From NCBI GenBank assembly GCA_017640615.1, contig JAEPQK010000001.1, positions 248,001-312,000 on the forward strand: a stretch of 64,000 nt of DNA, in the 5' to 3' direction. This document shows, piece by piece, positions 23,325-31,798 of this stretch; positions within the stretch are counted from its first letter, which is position 1; each line of letters starts with the position of its first letter. Both the position numbers and the translations under genes were made by a program. Source of the DNA: Rhizobiaceae bacterium. Lineage in GTDB: Bacteria > Pseudomonadota > Alphaproteobacteria > Rhizobiales > Rhizobiaceae. The notes beneath the pieces were generated by a model that ran no database searches, was not told where the DNA came from, and saw only the letters and a program-made list of their open reading frames with translations.

Positions 23325-24713
23325 TCAACCGGGGTAGCTGGCGCGGGCTTGCTTGCCGTAGCCCTTTTCGCCCACGACCTTGCCGTCCTGGAAGACGGTG
23401 CGCCCGCGCAGTATTGTGCGGACGGGCTTGCCCTTGACCTTTCTCCCCGCGTACGGGCTCCAGCCGATCAGGCTCAGCACGTCCTCGTCGCGGATTTCGT
23501 ATTCCAGATCGAGGTCTGCCAGCACGATGTCCGCATCGCTGCCGGCTTCCAGCCTGCCCTTGCCCGAAATTCCGAAGAGGCTGGCAGGACGCGTCGAACA
23601 GGCTTCCACCACGCGGTTCAGCGAGATCTTCCCCTCGTTCGCCGCATCGAGAAGCAGCGAGACGTAGAACTGCGTGGACGGTGTCCCTGTATGTGCCTTC
23701 CAGCCGTCTTTCCACCCGATTTCCTTTTCCTCGGCGAGATGCGGGGCATGGTCCGTCGCCACGATGTCGATCGTGCCGTCCTTAAGGCCTTGCCAGAGAT
23801 CGGGAACGTTTTTCTCCGGCACCCAGTAGGACAGCGCATAGGAGCCGAGGCGCTGGATGGCCGACCAGTCGCAGCCGAGGAAAAGAGCCCACGGGTTGAT
23901 CTCGCAGGTAACCTTCTGTCCGCGTGCCTTGGCCTCGCGGATCAGCTGCACGCTGCCGGCGGTCTGGGTGTGCAGGATGTGGAGGTGGCATCCGGCGGCC
24001 TTTTGAAGGCGCAGCAGCGTCGCAATTGCGGTTTCCCAGATGACCCCGTCATGCGCGGCATAGGCCTTGGCGTATGCCAGCGCGTCGCGTTCTCCGCGCG
24101 CCCAGTATTCGCGTTCGATGACGTCCATAAGTGCTTGGTCGTGCGGATGCACCATTAGCGGCACGTTCACACGCGCGCATTCCTGCATGATGTCCAGGAT
24201 GCGCCCGTGATCGTGCACGCCGATGCCCGGCATGTGAGGATAGTCGCGGCCGGTATCTACCACCATGAATATCTTGAAGGCTGCAATTCCCTGCTGCGCC
24301 AGCCCTGCGATCTCCTCCTTGATTGTGGGCGCGGGATTGAAGTTCCAGTCCACAATCGCATCGCGCTCGTATATGGCGAACTGCTGATTCAGGAGATCGA
24401 CGCTGTTGGGGGGCGGGTTGACGTTCGGCATGGCCACGCTCGTGGTCACCCCTCCGGCCGCGCACTGCATTGTGGATGTGTAGATCGTGTCCTTGTACTC
24501 GAACCCTGGCTTGCTGCCCTCGCGATGGTGGGAATGCATGTCGACGGCCCCCGGTATCACCGCCAGCCCGCTCGCGTCGATCACTTCGGAGGCCTCCGCC
24601 GGGCCGTCCCCCTTGCGGAATACGCCTTCGATGCGACCATCGCGAATGGCGATCGATCCCTCGAAATCGTCGGCGGCGGTGAGTATCCGACCGTTCCTGA
24701 TCAATGTGTCCAT
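23325..24713 (-). CDS. Cyclic amidohydrolase (hydantoinase/dihydropyrimidinase/allantoinase family)
   Basis: The 462-residue enzyme has a complete amidohydrolase metal site: HSH at 60-62, the carboxylated Lys147 in FKIFM, His189/His191 in VHPH, the LHILHTQT His region at 243-248 and Asp321 in ATDHAPH. Family members open cyclic amides such as hydantoin, dihydropyrimidines, allantoin or cyclic imides. AAGGAG precedes the ATG with good spacing. It lies between a CobW metallochaperone and the ABC permease, and shares the region with an isochorismatase-fold amidase and a maleate isomerase-type protein. An imide or hydantoin ring is the likely substrate; the exact one is not readable. Confidence 0.88.
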   Translation of the reverse strand: MDTLIRNGRILTAADDFEGSIAIRDGRIEGVFRKGDGPAEASEVIDASGLAVIPGAVDMHSHHREGSKPGFEYKDTIYTSTMQCAAGGVTTSVAMPNVNPPPNSVDLLNQQFAIYERDAIVDWNFNPAPTIKEEIAGLAQQGIAAFKIFMVVDTGRDYPHMPGIGVHDHGRILDIMQECARVNVPLMVHPHDQALMDVIEREYWARGERDALAYAKAYAAHDGVIWETAIATLLRLQKAAGCHLHILHTQTAGSVQLIREAKARGQKVTCEINPWALFLGCDWSAIQRLGSYALSYWVPEKNVPDLWQGLKDGTIDIVATDHAPHLAEEKEIGWKDGWKAHTGTPSTQFYVSLLLDAANEGKISLNRVVEACSTRPASLFGISGKGRLEAGSDADIVLADLDLEYEIRDEDVLSLIGWSPYAGRKVKGKPVRTILRGRTVFQDGKVVGEKGYGKQARASYPG

Positions 24714-24725
24714 GCAAGTTGCTCC

Positions 24726-25784
24726 TTACTTCGCCATTTCTAGCTGACGCGGCGTTCGCTTGCGTAGCGTATCCAGCACCTCGCGCGCGAAAGACTCCGA
24801 AATGCCCCTGGTGATGAAGACGACCCGACTGGCCCTCCGATCCTGCGGCCATGCTTCGAGGGCGAAGGGCGGATGAAACAGCTTCTGGACCGCCTGTAGG
24901 ACGATCGGTTCGTCGCGGCCCACGATCTCGAAAATACCCTTCACGCGCAGGAGATCCTCGCCATGGGCGATGACCAGCGCGTCGAGCCACGCAGACACGT
25001 GCTCCCAGTGGAGCGGCTCGTCGAAGGTCAGGCTGAATGTTGTCACATCCTCATGATGGTGAGGATGGTGGTGATTTCCGTGACTCGCGGGAGCGTGGTC
25101 GTGACTGCCGCCTTCGAGCTTGGCATCGTTCAGCCAGGCGTCCACTGCCGTCGTCCCGGACTTGAGATCGTGGGCGTCCGAGGTGAAGGCATCCACGAGA
25201 TCTGGCGTGTCGGCCAGCGTCGCGCGCCACAGGCGCGCGCCCGGGTTCATTTCGCGCAGGCGGCACTCCAGGGTCTCCGCTCCCGACCGCACGAGGTCGA
25301 GTTTGGTCACCACGATCTCGTCAGCCACCGCGACCTGACGGACCGATTCGCGATAGCGGTCGAGCGTCGTGCCTCCCTGCGGCGCTTCCACCGCGGTGAC
25401 GACCCGCGCGAGGCGGTATTCGCGCGCCACCGGAAAGGCCATCAGCGTCTGCAGGACAGGGATGGGATCGGCCAGCCCGGTGGTCTCTATGACCACCCGA
25501 TTGAAGTGCTTTACCTCGCCGCGCAGACGGCGGGCATAGAGATCGCGCAGCGTCTCCACCAGATCGCCGCTGACTGTGCAGCACAGGCAGCCGGTGGTCA
25601 GTTCCACGGTGCGATCATCGCTAGCCGCGATCAGGTCGCTGTCGATGCCGATGTCGCCGAATTCGTTGACGATGACGGCCGCGTCGCCCAGCTTCGGCGA
25701 GCGCAGCCAAGCGTTAAGCAGCGTGGTCTTGCCACTCCCGAGAAATCCGGTCAGCAGCACGACCGGCGTGCGCGCGTCTTGCAT
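24726..25784 (-). CDS. CobW/P47K-family GTPase (metallochaperone)
   Basis: This 352-residue G3E GTPase has Walker A GFLGSGKTT at 13-21, the metal-binding GCLCC (Cys66, Cys68, Cys69), the switch ETTGLADP and the base motif TKLD. A His-rich loop (HGNHHHPHHHED) precedes the C-terminal CobW domain. Such proteins deliver Zn or Co to enzymes, and P47K relatives activate nitrile hydratases. I start at ATG 25784 with AGGAGCG upstream rather than a GTG further up. With a cobalt-type nitrile hydratase nearby and a metal-dependent hydrolase next door, either could be its client. Confidence 0.88.
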   Translation of the reverse strand: MQDARTPVVLLTGFLGSGKTTLLNAWLRSPKLGDAAVIVNEFGDIGIDSDLIAASDDRTVELTTGCLCCTVSGDLVETLRDLYARRLRGEVKHFNRVVIETTGLADPIPVLQTLMAFPVAREYRLARVVTAVEAPQGGTTLDRYRESVRQVAVADEIVVTKLDLVRSGAETLECRLREMNPGARLWRATLADTPDLVDAFTSDAHDLKSGTTAVDAWLNDAKLEGGSHDHAPASHGNHHHPHHHEDVTTFSLTFDEPLHWEHVSAWLDALVIAHGEDLLRVKGIFEIVGRDEPIVLQAVQKLFHPPFALEAWPQDRRASRVVFITRGISESFAREVLDTLRKRTPRQLEMAK

Positions 25785-25853
25785 TGAAAGGCGCTCCTGT
25801 TTTGGCGTGGTTCGAACCGCCGGCGCCTTCACGGGCACCGGCGGAACCGAAGA

Positions 25854-26819
25854 TCAATCCGCCAGGAAGCTCGGATCGTAGTAGCGTCCGATTTCGAGGT
25901 CGGGCGCTTCGGCGCCGTTGAGCGAAGCGTCTATCTCGGCGATGTTCTGAAGCGCCTCGTCCGGCATTTCCAGATTGCGCCCGATCGCCTGCTGCTCCTC
26001 CACGATGAAAGCGTAGGATGCTGCCACTTTCTCCAGATCGGCATTGGTGTACTCTGCCAGGATGCGGATGGCCTCTTCCTTGTTGGCCGGATCGTAGATC
26101 CAGTTGGAAGCCTCCTGCAGTGCCTGAGTGAGGCCGCGCGCGGCTTCGGGCTTCTCGGCCGCCCAGTCCTTGTTCACGATGAGCGGCGTCTGGACGTAGG
26201 GCTCCCTGTACACGTCGAGCACCTTCATGCCTTGGTTCATCGCCACGGTATCGAACGGGGCGATCAGGAGCGCGCCCGAGACCTGGCCGTTCTCCAGCGC
26301 GACGACGCGGTCGCGCGAGTTCGTGAGCGCTACCATCTGCACGTCATCCCGCGACACGCCCGCATTCTGAAGCTGATAGAGAAGCAGGTTCGCGGTCCCG
26401 CCCGTCACTCCGCCAGCGGTCACGGTTTTGCCGCTCAGCTGAGGGATTTCGGTGATGTCGGGTCCGCCGATAAGGCGCAGGATTGTCTTCTCGAGAATGG
26501 CGCCGGTAATGATGATCGGGGCATCCTGATCGACGGCGCGGATCACGAGGTCTCCAAGCGAAATGCCGGCTTCGACGCTGCGCGACGATACGGCCTGGAG
26601 CAGCGCAGGGCTGCTCTGCGCCCGCAGTTCTTCGACAGCGATGTCGCGCTCGGCGTAGAAGCCCTGGTCTTCGGCGATTGCATGCAGCCACAACAATGCG
26701 CTTGGAGCCAGCATGGCCACGCGGACGGTTTCGGTCTGGGCAGCCGCTACGCTGACGGAGGCGGCGGAAAGCATCGCGGCAAGTCCCACTTGCCGGACCA
26801 GCGTTCGAATTCGGTACAT
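25854..26819 (-). CDS. ABC transporter substrate-binding protein (NMT1/SsuA-like)
   Basis: The 321-residue protein has a Sec signal peptide (basic MYRIR, a hydrophobic stretch, AAAQ cleavage near 28) and then an NMT1/SsuA-type periplasmic binding fold, with FYAERDIAVE and repeated strand-helix units. It would catch the substrate for the permease/ATPase encoded further down. ATG 26819 has GGGGAA upstream and puts the signal peptide at the N-terminus; longer readings do not. It starts the minus-strand set and is divergent from the IclR regulator, which probably controls it. Confidence 0.88.
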   Translation of the reverse strand: MYRIRTLVRQVGLAAMLSAASVSVAAAQTETVRVAMLAPSALLWLHAIAEDQGFYAERDIAVEELRAQSSPALLQAVSSRSVEAGISLGDLVIRAVDQDAPIIITGAILEKTILRLIGGPDITEIPQLSGKTVTAGGVTGGTANLLLYQLQNAGVSRDDVQMVALTNSRDRVVALENGQVSGALLIAPFDTVAMNQGMKVLDVYREPYVQTPLIVNKDWAAEKPEAARGLTQALQEASNWIYDPANKEEAIRILAEYTNADLEKVAASYAFIVEEQQAIGRNLEMPDEALQNIAEIDASLNGAEAPDLEIGRYYDPSFLAD

Positions 26820-27023
26820 CGGTTCCCCTTTGGTGATGCTTGCAGATCCTGCCGCGGTGGACAGGCATGGGAAGGGTAGTTCGCAAAAATGCAGCGTCAA
26901 CAAAAAATTTGCACATAATGAGAAAAGGTAATCATTCGCACTGATCGGGATAAGGTCGCCGCTGTCACCTGTTGCCTCGGCGGCGGCCTCGACATACACC
27001 CCTCGAGGGAGGACTAGTCCGCC

Positions 27024-27797
27024 ATGACGATGCCAAGTCGCGTGCTGGCGATCATGCAGCTCTTTCTGGGCGACCAGCGGGTCTGGACGGCCGAGGCCAT
27101 AGGACGGGCGCTCGACGTATCGACCAGCACTGCCTACCGCTACGTCAAGGAGTTGTGCGCGGCGGGGATCCTGGACCCCGTGATCGGGGCCGGCTATGCG
27201 CTTGGGCCGGCAATCATGCAATACGACTACCGGCTACGTGAAACAGACCCTATCATCCAGACGGCGCGGCCGATCATGCAAAATCTGATCGACAGGACGG
27301 ACCAGCGGATCGACGTCATCCTGTGCCGCCGGTTCCGGGACTGCGTGCTCTGCATCCACCAGGAAAACGGCCGCGACCCGCACCCGCCGACGTCATATGC
27401 GCGGGGGGTCGCGATGCCACTCTTCCTGGGCGCCACGTCGAAGGTGATCCTGGCGCATCTCCCGGCCAAGGGCTTGCAGCGGCTTTATCTCGAGAATGAA
27501 AGAAAGATCCGGGAACGGCTTTCCGATGCGACGTGGAAATCATTCAAGGATCAGCTCGCGATCATCCGCCGGGACGGATACTGCCTAACGCGCAGCGAGA
27601 TCGCCGAGGGCCGCGTCGGGCTTGCCGCACCGATTTTCAATCTCGACCAGATCGTGGCCTCGATCAGCCTCGTCATGGAAGCCTCCACCTTCGGGGAGTT
27701 GAACCGCCGCCTCCCGGTCATCGACATCGTGCGAGCATCCTCGACTGCGATCAGCGATCGGCTTCGGGATACCGGCGCCGAAGTCGCCAGGAGCTGA
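27024..27797 (+). CDS. IclR-family transcriptional regulator
   Basis: The 257-residue protein has an N-terminal winged HTH (WTAEAIGRALDVSTSTAYRYVKEL) and a C-terminal IclR effector domain with GATSKVILAHLP, the typical ligand-pocket segment. IclR proteins usually control aromatic and organic-acid catabolism. It is divergent from the binding-protein gene (204-base shared promoter region) and its 3' end meets the nitrile hydratase subunit gene tail to tail. A role in switching on the ABC/hydantoinase set is inferred. Confidence 0.9.
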   Translation: MTMPSRVLAIMQLFLGDQRVWTAEAIGRALDVSTSTAYRYVKELCAAGILDPVIGAGYALGPAIMQYDYRLRETDPIIQTARPIMQNLIDRTDQRIDVILCRRFRDCVLCIHQENGRDPHPPTSYARGVAMPLFLGATSKVILAHLPAKGLQRLYLENERKIRERLSDATWKSFKDQLAIIRRDGYCLTRSEIAEGRVGLAAPIFNLDQIVASISLVMEASTFGELNRRLPVIDIVRASSTAISDRLRDTGAEVARS

Positions 27798-27824
27798 AGA
27801 ACGGCACAGCGCCCGGTTCGATGC

Positions 27825-28481
27825 CTACTGACTGCCGAGCGGCAGCCCCACACCGATGAGGCTGTCGCGGGTGACGATCTCGGCAAGCGCTTCCTCGTCG
27901 AGATGCGCGGCTTCCACGGGTCGCATCGGCAGGACCATGAAGCGCAGGTCGGCCGTGCTGTCGTGCACCCGGATTTCCACCTCCGGCGGCAGCGCAAGCC
28001 CGAATTCCTCCAGCACTGACCGCGGTTCGCGCACCACACGGGAGCGGTACTCCTTGCTCTTGTACCAGCTTGGCGGCAGTCCCAGCAGGCCGCGTGGATA
28101 ACACGAGCAGAGCGTGCACACGATCACGTTGTGGATGGTGGGTGCGTTCTCCACCACCCGGAACTCCGGCAGTCCGAGGCTGGCGCCGAATTCGGCGATC
28201 GCACGGGGACCGTCGTCCAGAAGGAGAGACCTGTATTCGGGATCATTCCAGGCGCGCGCCACCACCTTCTTGCCGAGTATAGCCCCGTCCAGCGCTTCCA
28301 TGCGCTCGATCGAGCGGTGCAGTTCTCCGGTCGTGAAGATCCCCTTCTTCAGGAGCAGCTCCCTCAAGGCCTGCTCCATCAATGCGATCTGCGGCTCCAC
28401 CGAAGGCGCGTCCGCCTGGACGGGATGATGCTCGGGGCCATACTCGTGCCCGCCCTGTCCATGGTTATGATCATCGTGCAT
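27825..28481 (-). CDS. Nitrile hydratase alpha / thiocyanate hydrolase gamma-type catalytic subunit
   Basis: The 218-residue protein carries the metal claw VCTLCSC (Cys122, Cys125, Cys127) of nitrile hydratases and thiocyanate hydrolase; Thr in the second position fits the cobalt form. The following YPRGLLG and the ending TRDSLIGVGLP resemble thiocyanate hydrolase gamma, as does the His-rich N-terminus MHDDHNHGQGGHEYG. The claw cysteines are normally oxidised to sulfenate and sulfinate. ATG 28481 has GAGGGGAG upstream and overlaps the preceding subunit by 11 bases. It hydrates a nitrile or a cyanate-like compound; the substrate is not known. Confidence 0.85.
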   Translation of the reverse strand: MHDDHNHGQGGHEYGPEHHPVQADAPSVEPQIALMEQALRELLLKKGIFTTGELHRSIERMEALDGAILGKKVVARAWNDPEYRSLLLDDGPRAIAEFGASLGLPEFRVVENAPTIHNVIVCTLCSCYPRGLLGLPPSWYKSKEYRSRVVREPRSVLEEFGLALPPEVEIRVHDSTADLRFMVLPMRPVEAAHLDEEALAEIVTRDSLIGVGLPLGSQ

Positions 28482-28788
28482 CGGCTCCCCTCGGCCCATC
28501 CTGTCCATCCTTGCTAAGCCAGTGTTCGTAGATGTCGAGCACGAGCGTGTCGTGCGGCTCCCCTTCATAGTCGGGCCAGACCTCGCATTGGCGAAATTCC
28601 ACCCGGTAGAGCATCCGATAAGGCGATCCGTGGCCGCCCTCGGCGAGAAGTTCGGGATCCGGGAAAGGCCGAAGCACCTCGATCACTCGGCCACGCTTTC
28701 CGCGTATGTACCACGGTGTGCGCACATGACCGCCCTGATTGCGGTCTTCGACGCGCACCTGCTCGTCCAGCACGAACTCCGCCTTCAT
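28471..28788 (-). CDS. Nitrile hydratase beta C-terminal-type subunit (thiocyanate hydrolase alpha-like)
   Basis: The 105-residue product begins FVLDEQVRVEDRN and holds GKRGRVIEVL, YRVEFRQCEVWPDYEG and DTLVLDIYEHWL, the SH3-like C-terminal domain of nitrile hydratase beta and of thiocyanate hydrolase alpha. It is a separate protein, so the usual single beta chain is split in two here. Its start overlaps the stop of the 28785-29102 gene (ATGA) and its own stop overlaps the catalytic subunit, which implies balanced co-translation of a three-chain complex. Confidence 0.8.
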   Translation of the reverse strand: MKAEFVLDEQVRVEDRNQGGHVRTPWYIRGKRGRVIEVLRPFPDPELLAEGGHGSPYRMLYRVEFRQCEVWPDYEGEPHDTLVLDIYEHWLSKDGQDGPRGADAR

Positions 28789-29102
28789 GCTCGCTCGCCT
28801 CCACGCTCCGCGATTTCCGCCATCCGCTTGGAGAGCTCGGCGTGGGTGATGATCCCCTTCTCCGCCAGGAGCCGCGCCATTGCCGGCACCCAACGCTCGT
28901 AGTAGGACATCCGCTCGTATTCGGCCTCACCCATCGTCTCGCGCATCAGCCTGAACTCGTCGCTCCGGAAGAAGCGCCGGCGCGGATCGCTCAAAAGCTG
29001 CTGCATGGCGTCGACCCGCCGTTCCCAGAACGTCAGCTCGTGGGGGTGCACCTCGATCGGGCCGGCGGGCTCTCCGCCGTAATCATGATAGTTGCGTGGC
29101 AT
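28785..29102 (-). CDS. Nitrile hydratase beta N-terminal-type subunit (thiocyanate hydrolase beta-like)
   Basis: This 105-residue chain contains HPHELTFWERRVDAM and SYYERWVPAMARLLAEKGII followed by a Glu/Leu helix, matching the helical N-terminal half of nitrile hydratase beta chains. Such chains wrap around the catalytic subunit. The gene order beta-N, beta-C, catalytic is that of thiocyanate hydrolase (scnB-scnA-scnC). It overlaps the preceding decarboxylase-like gene by 20 bases, so all four are probably made from one message. Confidence 0.78.
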   Translation of the reverse strand: MPRNYHDYGGEPAGPIEVHPHELTFWERRVDAMQQLLSDPRRRFFRSDEFRLMRETMGEAEYERMSYYERWVPAMARLLAEKGIITHAELSKRMAEIAERGGERA

Positions 29103-30078
29103 CGTGAAGGCTCTCCGGGATGATCGGGTGGAACAGGTCGGCGGTCCGGATCGGCCGCGCCATCAGCCCGTCGCGGCGCATCTGGTCAAGGGTCCAGTCG
29201 AGAACGCCCCGGTTCGGTTCGACCCCGTAGGCCCAGAAGTCTTCGCCCATCAGCGCCTGCGTGGCTTCCAGCTCGGCAACGATCCACGGCAGCATGGCCT
29301 TCGGCGCCTGCATCGTGGTGAGGTTTTTCATGGCGATCGAACGGGCTCCTGCGAAAGCCCGGTACGTCGCTTCCACGATCCCCGGATCGCGTTCGATCAC
29401 GTCGCGCCGGATCCCGACCAGATGCATCACCGGGAACAGGCCGCAGGAACGGAACCAGTCCCGTTCGGCCGACGGCCAGTCGGGGAATAGCCGGCTGACG
29501 CGGCCGTCGCCATCTCGGAAGGAGGGCGGCGGATTGAGCGAGATCAACGCGTCCAGCTCGCCCTCGGCCAGCATGATGTCGAGAAAGCGGCCCGTCGGCG
29601 CGGCCTCGAGACTGATGCCCGGCAGCGGCGGAACGGCGATAGCCTGCCGCGCCGGCGCCTCCACGTCGCCCAGCACCCAGCGGACCTCGTTCGTTTCCAC
29701 GCTGTGCTCGCGCAGGATCGCGCGGACCACGACAGCGGCCGTGTCGTCGAAATTCGCCAGGCCGATCCGGCTCCCGCGGAGATCTGCCGGCCGGCGGCCG
29801 TTGCCGCGGACATAGATCGATCCGTGCCGGAAGGCGCGCGACAGGAACACCGGCAGCCCGACATAGGCGTCGTCGCCGCGCGCCACTGCCTGTGCGTGCC
29901 GGCTCAGCGAGAGTTCGCAGATATCGAATTCAGCCCCGCCAAACGCCCTGACGAAAGTTTCCTGGGGCCGCAGGATGGTGATATCCGTCTCCCGTCCCTC
30001 GATCCGTACCCTCCCGTCGAGGAGAGGTGCGGTGCGGTCGTAGTCCCAGAAGGCGACCTTGAGAGGTGGCTGTGTCAT
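29083..30078 (-). CDS. 4,5-dihydroxyphthalate decarboxylase-like protein
   Basis: The 331-residue protein resembles 4,5-dihydroxyphthalate decarboxylases, which share the fold of NMT1-type periplasmic binding proteins. It has no signal peptide (start MTQPPLKVAFWDYDR), which argues for a cytoplasmic enzyme and not a transporter part. FDICELSLS and GRRPADLRGSRIG are typical of the fold. ATG 30078 has a GAGGCGG upstream; the longer reading overlaps the GST gene. The gene is 10 bases after the GST and overlaps the nitrile hydratase subunit. It may decarboxylate an aromatic acid, but a binding or regulatory role cannot be excluded. Confidence 0.7.
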   Translation of the reverse strand: MTQPPLKVAFWDYDRTAPLLDGRVRIEGRETDITILRPQETFVRAFGGAEFDICELSLSRHAQAVARGDDAYVGLPVFLSRAFRHGSIYVRGNGRRPADLRGSRIGLANFDDTAAVVVRAILREHSVETNEVRWVLGDVEAPARQAIAVPPLPGISLEAAPTGRFLDIMLAEGELDALISLNPPPSFRDGDGRVSRLFPDWPSAERDWFRSCGLFPVMHLVGIRRDVIERDPGIVEATYRAFAGARSIAMKNLTTMQAPKAMLPWIVAELEATQALMGEDFWAYGVEPNRGVLDWTLDQMRRDGLMARPIRTADLFHPIIPESLHDATQLS

Positions 30079-30088
30079 CCCGTCCGCC

Positions 30089-30889
30089 TCATCGCGACAG
30101 CATGCGCAGTAGTATCGCCTCTCGCGCCTGCGCACCCTTTTCCTTCAGGTTTGCGACATAGGCCTGGTCATCCCACCGCCCGAGAATTGCCTCCTCGTAG
30201 GATTTCCTTGAGCGCATAGCGTCCAGCCACCGACAAACATTCGGCCGCCGTTCGATCGTCAGATTGCCGAGACCGAGGTGATCGAGGCGAAGCACGTACG
30301 GCACGAGGCCGATGTCGGCGAGCGAAAAGTCCGGCCCGGCCAGCCAGCGCGCCGTACGAAGCGCATCTTCCATGTTGTCGAGCATCTTCTCGAGCCGCAG
30401 GAGCGACGACTGGAGCTCCGGATGATCCATGCCCTTCTCGATCCCGAACCTCTTCGAGGCACGTCTCTTGGCATTGGGAACCGCCGCGAGCAGTTCCTCG
30501 ATCGCCTTCTCGTCGTGCAACTCCAGGAACTGGTGCCGGATGGCGATGCTGAGCGTCACCACCGACGTCGCGGCATGGATGGTGTCGTCCAGCTGCCTGG
30601 TCCAGTAGCGCATGTGCGCACGCCGAACTGGATCCTCCGGCCGCAGCGGCGCTCCCGCGAAGGCATCGTCGATGAATTCGTTGATGATCGTGGATTCGAT
30701 GATCGGTTCGCCGTCATGAACCAGCGTTGGCACAACACCGTTCGGATTCAGCGCGAGATAGGCCTCGGAGAATTGCTCCTTGTTGCGCAGATTCATGTGA
30801 TGGCTGGTCCATTCCAGCCCCTTCTCGGCCAGCGCGAGGCGCACCTTCTGGGCACAGACCGACATGGCGTTGTGGTAGAGTTCTAGCAC
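30089..30889 (-). CDS. Glutathione S-transferase family protein
   Basis: The 266-residue protein has an N-terminal thioredoxin-like GST domain (LYHNAMSVCAQKVRLALAEKG, with the Ser-x-x-Cys region and NPNGVVPTLV, ES for glutathione binding) and an all-helical C-terminal domain. In catabolic clusters GSTs often isomerise maleylpyruvate or maleylacetoacetate, or cleave C-S or C-halogen bonds. It is slightly longer than common GSTs. It sits between the amidase and the decarboxylase-like gene on the same strand, so it is likely part of the same pathway. Confidence 0.85.
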   Translation of the reverse strand: MLELYHNAMSVCAQKVRLALAEKGLEWTSHHMNLRNKEQFSEAYLALNPNGVVPTLVHDGEPIIESTIINEFIDDAFAGAPLRPEDPVRRAHMRYWTRQLDDTIHAATSVVTLSIAIRHQFLELHDEKAIEELLAAVPNAKRRASKRFGIEKGMDHPELQSSLLRLEKMLDNMEDALRTARWLAGPDFSLADIGLVPYVLRLDHLGLGNLTIERRPNVCRWLDAMRSRKSYEEAILGRWDDQAYVANLKEKGAQAREAILLRMLSR

Positions 30890-30984
30890 GACGGTCCCTC
30901 TTGCCGATCGTCCGAGGCCGCGCCGGCCGAGACATTGTCCCGATCGGCCGCATCGAGAGGCGGTGGTTTCATCCCGGTCGCGCC

Positions 30985-31788
30985 TCAGGTGCTGATCAGC
31001 TGCCCGGCAGGAAGCTCGAAGAGATCGTCGTCGAGGCCGTTCACGTAGCCGATCACCTCCTTGCTGCCGATCACGTCCGCATACTTCGCGTTCATGTCGC
31101 AGAGGCTGACGGCATGCGAGGCTTCGGAACGGTCGAAACAGGCGTCCTCGATCAGGCTCACCCGGTAATTGTTGCTGAACGCGTCGGTGACCGTCGCCCG
31201 GACGCAGCCGCTGGTCGAGACGCCGCTCACCAGCAGCGTGTCGACCTGGAGGAAGTTCAGGAAGCTCAGAAGCGGAGTGCCGAAGAACCCGCTCGGCTTA
31301 TGCTTGACGATCACGATGTCGCGCGGTTCCGGCGCTATCTCCTTGACGATTTCGTTCCCGGCCGTCTCGCGTTCGTAGTTCTCCAGCGCGCGATGGTTCT
31401 TCCAGCGCCGGCTCGTGGCGTCCCAGCCGTCCGGGCGGCGCGTGTTGGTGGTGTAGAAGATCGGTACGTTGCGCGACCGGCAGCTCGCGATCACCTTCTG
31501 GATGACGCCGACCGCCTCCCAACCCTCCACACCGCAGGCATTGCGCCATTCCTTGATCTGCCCTGTGATCTCGGTCGGCTTGTCGCCGACGAAGTTGTAG
31601 TTGACGTCGACGATCACCAGAGCCGGCCGCTTGCCGAAGCCGCCGCGCCTGCCATAGCCGGAATTGGCGAAGATTTGCTTGTCGCGGTCGGTGAGGAATT
31701 CGTCCCAGATGCGGGTCGACTTCTCCTCGGAAATGACGCGGGCGGCGTCACCGTCCTCGTGCCGTGAAACGTTCCTGCTGATCGACAT
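30985..31788 (-). CDS. Isochorismatase-fold amidohydrolase (N-carbamoylsarcosine amidase / maleamate amidase type)
   Basis: The 267-residue enzyme has a complete Cys-hydrolase triad: Asp61 in VIVDVN, Lys162 in IVIVKHKPS and Cys195 in GVSTSGCVR. An N-terminal extension of about 48 residues, with GYGRRGGFGKRP before the first strand, is like N-carbamoylsarcosine amidase. The fold also includes maleamate amidase and biuret hydrolase. It follows the TRAP permease by 10 bases. With a maleate isomerase-type gene in the same cluster, release of ammonia from maleamate or a similar half-amide is the best guess. Confidence 0.82.
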   Translation of the reverse strand: MSISRNVSRHEDGDAARVISEEKSTRIWDEFLTDRDKQIFANSGYGRRGGFGKRPALVIVDVNYNFVGDKPTEITGQIKEWRNACGVEGWEAVGVIQKVIASCRSRNVPIFYTTNTRRPDGWDATSRRWKNHRALENYERETAGNEIVKEIAPEPRDIVIVKHKPSGFFGTPLLSFLNFLQVDTLLVSGVSTSGCVRATVTDAFSNNYRVSLIEDACFDRSEASHAVSLCDMNAKYADVIGSKEVIGYVNGLDDDLFELPAGQLIST

Positions 31789-31798
31789 TTGTCTCGTC

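Noticed and set aside
26820..27221. N-terminal extension of the ABC binding protein
   Set aside because: A signal peptide begins at ATG 26819 with a ribosome site upstream, and the extension runs into the divergent IclR gene.
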